A stretch of 19,358 bases of DNA, from the NCBI GenBank assembly GCA_004560045.1, contig SFWF01000024.1:1-19358 (forward strand), read 5' to 3'. The stretch's first letter is position 1, and every line of letters starts with the position of its first letter. The translations under genes were made by a program, and so were the position numbers. Source of the DNA: a bacterium (GTDB lineage: Bacteria; Bacillota; Clostridia; Oscillospirales; Acutalibacteraceae). The notes beneath the pieces were generated by a model that was given only the letters and a program-made list of their open reading frames with translations, was not told the origin of the DNA and did no database searches. Below, piece after piece: positions 14,678 through 19,358 of the stretch.

Positions 14678-16276
14678 ATGAAAACTGTAAAAGAACTTAA
14701 ACTTCAGGACCTTACCCCCGAGCAAAAGGTCGGTATGACCATGTGCGGTCGTATTTTTAACCGCTGGGATGATAAGCTCAACGCCGAAAACCTTGAATAT
14801 ACTCTCGATATGATAAGAGAGCATAAACTTGGTGCCATTTGGGTCGGACTCGATTACCAGGATTTCGACGAGGCTATGAGGCTTATAAAGGAGACCGCCG
14901 ACTATCCTATCCTCGTTTTCACCGATGCCGAATCGGGTATCGGAGACGATAAGATCGGAAGACACAGCGCTATCGGTATGACAGGAAGCGAAGAGTACGC
15001 CTATATTTTCGGTAAGGTTACGGGAACGAGAGCTCGTAAAATGGGTTATTCTGTCGTTTGCAACCCCATTCTCGATATGATCGATAAAAACACCTGCTGT
15101 AATATGACTATGCGCTCTATGGGCAGCGATAAGGAGCAGGTAACAAAGCTCGCCGCCGCAATAATCCGCGGTATGCACGACGCAGGAGTTCTCGCCGTCG
15201 GAAAGCATTACCCCAGCGTTCAAGGCGACGGTGATATGGACACCCATATGGCCGAAGGCCTCTCTATGGAGACCGAGGAAGAGCTTCTTGATTATGCTCT
15301 TTATCCTTACGTCGAGCTTAATAAAATGGGACTTTTAGACGGAATTATGACGGGTCACGAGCGCCTGCCCAATATCGACCCCGACCGTCCTACCTCCCTT
15401 TCCGAAAAGGTTATCGGAGTATTCAGACGTCAGGGCTTCGACGGAATTGCTATCACCGACGCCCTTCCTATGATGGGTATCGTTGCAAAATACGGCAAGA
15501 TCGACTGTAACGGTATGGCAATAGAGGCAGGAAACGACCTTGCCCTTACCTGGGTCGAGAATAAATTTGCCTATGAGGCAATGCTTTCCTGCTATGAGCG
15601 CGGAATTTTAACCGAGGAAAAGCTTGACCTTGCCGTAAGACGCGTTCTTGACGCTCAGCATAAAACCACCCTTTTCGGCGAATATACCGAGCTTACCGAG
15701 GAGGAGCTTGAGCTTTATAAGAAGATCAACACCGACGGTATCTGCGCCATAACCGACGAGGGAATAGAGCCCACCATTGATAAAAACGGCAAGCATTTTA
15801 TCGCCGTTCAGGTACCCGTAGGCTCTGCCGACAAGCACGGCAAGATCACCATCGACACCTTCACCACCACCTGGTATAAGCCCGACCAAATAATTAAGCA
15901 GCTCGAGGAGACCTTCCCCAACTCCCGCGTTTTCGCAATGGACGAATTCCCGTCGGTCTCTCATAACTGGATACTTGTGAACGAAAACATCGACTACGAC
16001 GACGTTATCGTTATGAGCTTTATGGACGGTAAGGCCTATCAGGGCGAGGAGAGCTTTTCGGGACGCTTCGTTACCGCCATTAAGGCCCTTCAGATAACCA
16101 ACCGTGTTTCGGCCCTCCTTCATTTCGGAAATCCCTTCCCCTTAGAGGCTCTCGATCACATTCCCCGTCTTATCATCGGCGGTCACTCCGAAAAATCCGT
16201 AGAGACCGGAATCAAGGTTCTGGCAGGCGACTACCCCGCAAAGGGTAAAATGATCTACGATCTAAAGCTTAAATAA
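14678..16276 (+). CDS. GH3-family beta-hexosaminidase-like enzyme (NagZ-like)
   Basis: This 532-residue cytoplasmic glycosidase has no signal peptide. Residues 74-90 carry the barrel strand PILVFTDAESG. Residues 174-190 read VGKHYPSVQGDGDMDTH, a variant of the NagZ signature KHFPGHGDTxxDSH with the D188-T-H190 acid/base dyad kept but the PGHGD core altered to PSVQGDGD. ITDALPMMGI contains the probable nucleophile D261, about 71 residues after the His, close to the spacing in NagZ. Residues 370-532 resemble the second alpha/beta domain of two-domain GH3 enzymes. The substrate is probably a beta-N-acetylhexosaminide, but the altered loop leaves this open. I chose the ATG at 14678, which follows AGGTG by 5 nt, because the in-frame sequence upstream is relic-like. 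Confidence 0.85.
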   Translation: MKTVKELKLQDLTPEQKVGMTMCGRIFNRWDDKLNAENLEYTLDMIREHKLGAIWVGLDYQDFDEAMRLIKETADYPILVFTDAESGIGDDKIGRHSAIGMTGSEEYAYIFGKVTGTRARKMGYSVVCNPILDMIDKNTCCNMTMRSMGSDKEQVTKLAAAIIRGMHDAGVLAVGKHYPSVQGDGDMDTHMAEGLSMETEEELLDYALYPYVELNKMGLLDGIMTGHERLPNIDPDRPTSLSEKVIGVFRRQGFDGIAITDALPMMGIVAKYGKIDCNGMAIEAGNDLALTWVENKFAYEAMLSCYERGILTEEKLDLAVRRVLDAQHKTTLFGEYTELTEEELELYKKINTDGICAITDEGIEPTIDKNGKHFIAVQVPVGSADKHGKITIDTFTTTWYKPDQIIKQLEETFPNSRVFAMDEFPSVSHNWILVNENIDYDDVIVMSFMDGKAYQGEESFSGRFVTAIKALQITNRVSALLHFGNPFPLEALDHIPRLIIGGHSEKSVETGIKVLAGDYPAKGKMIYDLKLK

Positions 16277-16280
16277 AATA

Positions 16281-16315
16281 AACCGCCATACGGGTGTGCG
16301 CCATAGTGAGAAATT
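16281..16315 (+). repeat. Copy 1 of an inverted intergenic repeat
   Basis: It begins AACCGCC, contains the 16-mer ACGGGTGTGCGCCATA (16290-16305) and ends AAATT. An inverted copy of about 34 bp with few mismatches lies at 18825-18859. It starts 5 nt after the GH3 stop codon, in that gene's orientation. Weaker similarity continues to about 16350. Confidence 0.75.
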
Positions 16316-16350
16316 GCCCGAAAACGGCGCTTTTTCCGTAATAATGCGTT

Positions 16351-16389
16351 AAAAAGTCACGGTACGCGTTAGCGTTACCGTGACTTTTT
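16351..16389 (+). terminator. Terminator downstream of the GH3 gene
   Basis: A perfect 14-bp stem, AAAAAGTCACGGTA with TACCGTGACTTTTT, closes an 11-nt loop that can extend through CGC/GCG. A and T tracts at both ends make it potentially bidirectional. Confidence 0.9.
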
Positions 16390-16570
16390 GCCTTTTTCTT
16401 ACATAAATTAAGATGTTGTTAAAATTATTATAGCATAAGCCGGCAGATTTGGTAAAATAAGTTGTAAATATTATGCTTTTGAGAGCACCTACATATGTGA
16501 GATAGTTTCAATGCAAGGCATGAGGACAATCCGTGCAGTCTTTGCTCTCAGATGAGAAAGGGAGCGCTGT
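16390..16570. other. AT-rich intergenic stretch with a possible structured element
   Basis: No convincing gene is seen. At 16480-16550, arms TGAGAGCA and TGCTCTCA enclose 55 nt that can form an inner hairpin (GCATG/CGTGC with one G-U). It could be a structured leader RNA, but no riboswitch consensus fits. A 14-codon frame at 16511-16555 is too short to judge. Confidence 0.4.
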
Positions 16571-16732
16571 ATGAGACAGAAAATGTTTGGTAAAGATTAT
16601 AAAAATATAAAAGAAAAAACCGAACGCTATACGTTGCACAAACTTTTGCGAGCGGCAGTAAAAACTCTACTTTTACGAGAGTTTGCAAACAACCCTTCCG
16701 TTGACTTTGTGAATTACGTGCGGTATACTTAA
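16571..16732 (+). CDS. Possible small basic protein, 53 residues
   Basis: The frame opens MRQKMFGKDYKNIKEKTERY and ends at a TAA 17 nt before the XRE-glycosidase ATG. AGAAAGG lies about 10 nt upstream of its ATG. The protein is Lys/Arg-rich with a hydrophobic helix-like middle (LLRAAVKTLLL), and I recognise no family. Against it, its end contains the promoter of the next gene, and its middle contains palindromic DNA (AAACTC...GAGTTT). It may be a leader peptide, a relic or chance. Confidence 0.3.
   Translation: MRQKMFGKDYKNIKEKTERYTLHKLLRAAVKTLLLREFANNPSVDFVNYVRYT
16701..16729 (+). promoter_or_regulatory. Promoter of the XRE-glycosidase gene
   Basis: TTGACT (16701-16706) and TATACT (16724-16729) are separated by 17 nt, close to consensus. 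CGGTATAC overlaps the -10 box and recurs at 16775-16782 inside the gene. This pair could be autoregulatory sites for the XRE domain. Confidence 0.7.
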
Positions 16733-16749
16733 AAAAGGAGTTGATTTGC

Positions 16750-18495
16750 ATGAAAAATTATATTTTCGGTAACACGGTATACAGTTTAAGACTGTCAAAG
16801 CACCTTTCTCAAAAAGAATTAGGGAATATGCTCGGCGTGAGTGATAAGGCAGTCTCACGGTGGGAAAACGGCAATTCTCAGCCGCGTTCAAGCCTCTTGC
16901 CGAAACTTGCTGAGGTGTTGGGAGTAACGCTGGACAAGCTTCTCAGTGGACGTGAAAATGTTTCCGCCGCAGACAATCATCCGGCAAGCGGCGATTTTTC
17001 AGCACAAAAATCCGCCGGAAAGAGTGCTGCGGATCTTGTCAAGGTCAACTTCATACCTGCTTGCGGTGACAGCAACGGAAATTATCTTTGTACATGGGCA
17101 ATGCAGGACGATGTTGCAAATAAGCTGAATATTGCCGGTGATGATTTTCCCGCCAGACAGAGAAATGCACTTAACGATAAGACTGTTTTTGATGAAAGCT
17201 TATATCATCCTTATTCTGTCGATGACCGTAAAAGTTTGGTATTTTTGCTGGATGACGGATGGGATGTGCCGTATAATTCGCTTTCAAGTAATCCGAAAAT
17301 TTTCGGCTCTATAATACCCGACGAGGAAAAATTTGCTTCTTGCGGGAATACTCCGCAGGAGAGACTATATGAAATAAGCCGACGCGTAAAAGCATTGGGC
17401 TATGCCGGTCTCGGACTTTGGATATCTCCAAACCATGTCGGCGGCAGTGAGCCGTTCGATATGGGGCAGGCGCGAGAGTATTGGGAGGAGCGGGCAAGAT
17501 GGTGTCAAGCTGCCGGTGTGCGCTACTGGAAGTGTGACTGGGGCATACATTGCCAAACACCCGGATACCGCGAAATGATGACCGACTGTGTGCGTAAGTT
17601 CGCACCCGACATAATAATCGAACATGCTCGTGAGTTTCCGCCGTTTTTCGATGTAAACAGCAGTGAGAATCGTTCGCAGCTTAATTATATGTGCAAGATT
17701 TTTGAATACAGCGACGTATTGCGTACATATGATGTTCAGGAACCTTTTGCCGATTCCGAAACCTTTTTCCGTACAAATTATTTGCTTAAAAATGCCGATT
17801 TCAGCCTTATACGCCACAACGCAAAAGGTCTTGTTAATGTCGAAAGCCAACCGCTGGTGGCTGTCGGCTTAGGCTTTAATATCGGTATTATGCGGTATAA
17901 TTACGTAACACAGGCTGCACTCCGCTGGCAGCGCATCTGTCCGCCGTTTTCCGCATTGCAGGGCGAGTATATAACAAGCAACAAAACAGTGACCGATACG
18001 CTTCGCTTTGATGCAGATCCGACATGGTGGACCAAATGCCAGTGGAATACGTTTTCGCTGACTGTACCCATGGCGGCTGCAAGGGGAACACGGCTGCCGA
18101 AGGTCAAAGCCGACGGATTAAAGCCGATTGTGCTTGCGTGCAGTCATCCTGAAAGGGATGCTTTGGCGGTGTCTACGCTTCGCAGAAACGTTGATCCAAA
18201 TAAGCGCGTGATTGCGCCTGCCGATGTTACGGTTTATCCTAAAACTCTTAAAACCACCGTAGGAGCGTTCGGTTACTATAAATCATTAACTCTGGAATTT
18301 CCCGCAGATATACCTAAAGGCACGGCAGTTTGGACCCAGTGCCTTCTGGATGACGTAGCTGTAAATGTTACCGATTCGGTGGATATTTTCAAAAACCGCG
18401 TTACACTTGACGGGCTTTTAATGCGTCGCTTAGGTCATAAATCAGGTGACAAAAGCACTGAACATGACCCGGTGCTGATAATAAAGCTATGCTGA
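16750..18495 (+). CDS. XRE helix-turn-helix fused to alpha-galactosidase-like (clan GH-D) TIM barrel
   Basis: This is a 581-residue protein. Residues 9-66 are a classic XRE/HTH_3 domain (LSQKELGNMLGVSDKAVSRW, LAEVLGVTLDKLLSG). After an Ala/Ser-rich linker (70-95) comes a glycosidase-like barrel. LDDGWD at 167-172 and LGLWISPN at 221-228 precede YWKCDWG with probable nucleophile D263. SDVLRTYDV follows, with D328 in the place of the clan GH-D acid/base. Residues 450-581 form a C-terminal beta domain. These features fit GH27/GH36 alpha-galactosidases, without the large N-terminal domain of GH36. There is no signal peptide. I chose the ATG at 16750, 9 nt after AAGGAG, although an in-frame TTG at 16741 exists. 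Frequent CCG proline codons contrast with CCC in neighbouring genes and suggest transfer. It may be a sugar-sensing regulator, an autoregulated enzyme, or both. Confidence 0.82.
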   Translation: MKNYIFGNTVYSLRLSKHLSQKELGNMLGVSDKAVSRWENGNSQPRSSLLPKLAEVLGVTLDKLLSGRENVSAADNHPASGDFSAQKSAGKSAADLVKVNFIPACGDSNGNYLCTWAMQDDVANKLNIAGDDFPARQRNALNDKTVFDESLYHPYSVDDRKSLVFLLDDGWDVPYNSLSSNPKIFGSIIPDEEKFASCGNTPQERLYEISRRVKALGYAGLGLWISPNHVGGSEPFDMGQAREYWEERARWCQAAGVRYWKCDWGIHCQTPGYREMMTDCVRKFAPDIIIEHAREFPPFFDVNSSENRSQLNYMCKIFEYSDVLRTYDVQEPFADSETFFRTNYLLKNADFSLIRHNAKGLVNVESQPLVAVGLGFNIGIMRYNYVTQAALRWQRICPPFSALQGEYITSNKTVTDTLRFDADPTWWTKCQWNTFSLTVPMAAARGTRLPKVKADGLKPIVLACSHPERDALAVSTLRRNVDPNKRVIAPADVTVYPKTLKTTVGAFGYYKSLTLEFPADIPKGTAVWTQCLLDDVAVNVTDSVDIFKNRVTLDGLLMRRLGHKSGDKSTEHDPVLIIKLC

Positions 18496-18654
18496 TATTA
18501 AAAAATAAACGTACAAAGGCGCTGTAAAATAACAGACCCAATAAAAAAGGCTGCAAGCTTATCCGATTTTACTTACAAATCCTTACTCGGCAATCTGCGG
18601 CTTAATTTAAACTAAAAGTTATCAACACTTTTTACCTTGTACGGATAAAAAAGC
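18496..18654. other. Intergenic region after the XRE-glycosidase gene
   Basis: This is AT-rich sequence without a convincing gene or RNA. No terminator follows the stop closely; the nearest is the hairpin at 18655-18693. Confidence 0.5.
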
Positions 18655-18693
18655 ATCCGAGGCTCGCGTTTAACCGTGAACCTCGGATTTTTT
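18655..18693 (+). terminator. Terminator, probably of the XRE-glycosidase gene
   Basis: ATCCGAGG and CCTCGGAT form the base of a hairpin that extends inward with one mismatch and a G-U pair, followed by a T run (18688-18693). A preceding A run makes it potentially bidirectional. Confidence 0.85.
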
Positions 18694-18824
18694 ATCATCC
18701 ATTTCTCTGTGCGTAGCAGTTTTGTAGGTTTAAATTTGTTTCAAAAGCGAAGATGAAAAACGTAGTCATACTGCCGTATTATAAGGCTTTTCAGCAAGAT
18801 TTGGGGCAAATTTACCCGAAAAAC

Positions 18825-18859
18825 CAAATTTTCATTATGGCGCACACCCGTGAGGCGGT
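18825..18859 (-). repeat. Copy 2 of the inverted intergenic repeat
   Basis: Read on the minus strand it begins AACCGCCTC and contains the same 16-mer ACGGGTGTGCGCCATA (18836-18851) as copy 1. It starts about 8 nt after the stop of the AraC gene, in that gene's orientation. The similarity may continue to about 18765, where the minus strand reads AAATTTGCCCCAAATC and TTATAATACGG, echoing sequence after copy 1. Confidence 0.75.
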
Positions 18860-18866
18860 TTTTGTT

Positions 18867-19358
18867 TTACAGTTTAAGTCGGCCGAGCATATATCTTCGG
18901 TAGGCGAGGGGGGTCATTCCCGTGGCCTCCTTGAATTTATTGTTAAAATATGACTGGGTCGAAAAGCCGCAGTCGGCCGCAATGCTCGAGATAGAAACGT
19001 TGTCGGACAGAAGGGCGAGCTTTGCCGCCGCTATTCGGTGCTCTAAAATATATTTGCTCGGAGTTTTGCCGAAGCGTTCGCAAAAAAGCTTGTGAAAATA
19101 TATGGGACTAAGATTTGCAATTCCTGCAAGTGTGTTTAGGGTCAGTTTTTCGCTTAAATGATGTCTTATATAGTTTGACACCTCCATAAGGGGTTTTCGG
19201 TAGGTGTGAAGAGCAGGGTTCGTTTCGGGTACGCTGTTTCCCGCAAGATGGAGAATAAAACCGATAAGCTTACATACTGCGCTATAAAGTCCGAAGACCT
19301 CCTCGGGGGAATCTCCGTCATACTTTAAAAGCTCCTCGTACATTTCGGTCATACGGTC
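18867..19358 (-). CDS. AraC-family regulator, C-terminal part
   Basis: This is the 3' end of a minus-strand gene; the reading frame stays open to the right edge, so its start is outside the window. The visible 163 or so residues end in the AraC double helix-turn-helix. LTLNTLAGIANLSPIYFHKL is the first helix pair, and SISSIAADCGFSTQSYFNNK with FKEATGMTPLAYRR is the second pair and the family signature. The N-terminal effector domain is not visible, so the ligand is unknown. It ends just before copy 2 of the inverted repeat. It is not obviously coupled to the XRE-glycosidase gene, which converges on it. Confidence 0.9.
   Translation of the reverse strand, partial: DRMTEMYEELLKYDGDSPEEVFGLYSAVCKLIGFILHLAGNSVPETNPALHTYRKPLMEVSNYIRHHLSEKLTLNTLAGIANLSPIYFHKLFCERFGKTPSKYILEHRIAAAKLALLSDNVSISSIAADCGFSTQSYFNNKFKEATGMTPLAYRRYMLGRLKL

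Noticed and set aside
16480..16550. Purine or cyclic-di-GMP riboswitch
   Set aside because: The three-branch shape is suggestive, but the conserved core bases of these classes are absent.
18619..18628. DnaA box-like TTATCAACA
   Set aside because: It is a single imperfect match in an AT-rich gap, with no cluster of boxes and no replication gene nearby.
18753..18953. Plus-strand open frame of 66 codons after the XRE-glycosidase terminator
   Set aside because: It lies within copy 2 of the intergenic repeat and then runs antisense through the end of the AraC gene, with no ribosome site and no domain.

Overview
The window looks like chromosome from a gut-type member of the Clostridia, probably Oscillospirales or Ruminococcaceae-like. 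The evidence is sigma-A promoters with near-consensus boxes, AGGAGG-type ribosome sites, Gram-positive surface proteins with type I dockerin and cohesin domains, and a CadC/CzrA-like ArsR regulator. No rRNA, tRNA, CRISPR array, transposase or phage gene was seen. The organism assignment is inference.

Layout. (1) 1-403, minus: the start of a CNNM/CorC-HlyC-type DUF21 membrane protein, with a promoter divergent from the next gene. (2) 634-4300, plus: a two-gene unit. The first gene encodes a secreted SH3b/glucosaminidase peptidoglycan hydrolase ending in a textbook type I dockerin. Ten bases later comes a membrane-anchored protein with an N-terminal cohesin-like domain. (3) 4337-6767, minus: a metal-efflux operon of ArsR repressor, stand-alone HMA metallochaperone and P1B-type Zn/Cd/Pb ATPase, with a clear operator over its promoter. 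(4) 6987-11366, plus: a 1459-residue secreted GLUG/beta-helix-like repeat protein ending in a degenerate dockerin. Regions 2 and 4 together suggest a non-cellulosomal cohesin-dockerin surface system.

(5) 11444-16276: a carbohydrate locus. An AraC regulator (minus) diverges from a decayed sugar-isomerase gene, a GH110-like beta-helix glycosidase, a second short gene relic, and a NagZ-like GH3 enzyme. A perfect 8-bp inverted repeat lies between the divergent promoters. Neither enzyme has a signal peptide, so they probably act on imported oligosaccharides.

(6) 16277-18866: a segment bounded by two inverted copies of a short repeat, each just 3' of a stop codon. Inside are a terminator, a possible structured RNA, a doubtful small ORF, and a gene fusing an XRE helix-turn-helix to an alpha-galactosidase-like (clan GH-D) TIM barrel. 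Its Pro-CCG-rich codon use differs from its neighbours and suggests transfer. (7) 18867-19358, minus: the C-terminal part of a second AraC regulator that runs off the window.

The most unusual items are the XRE-glycosidase fusion and the peptidoglycan hydrolase/cohesin anchor pair. Also notable are two relic genes that keep their start and end but have lost the middle.
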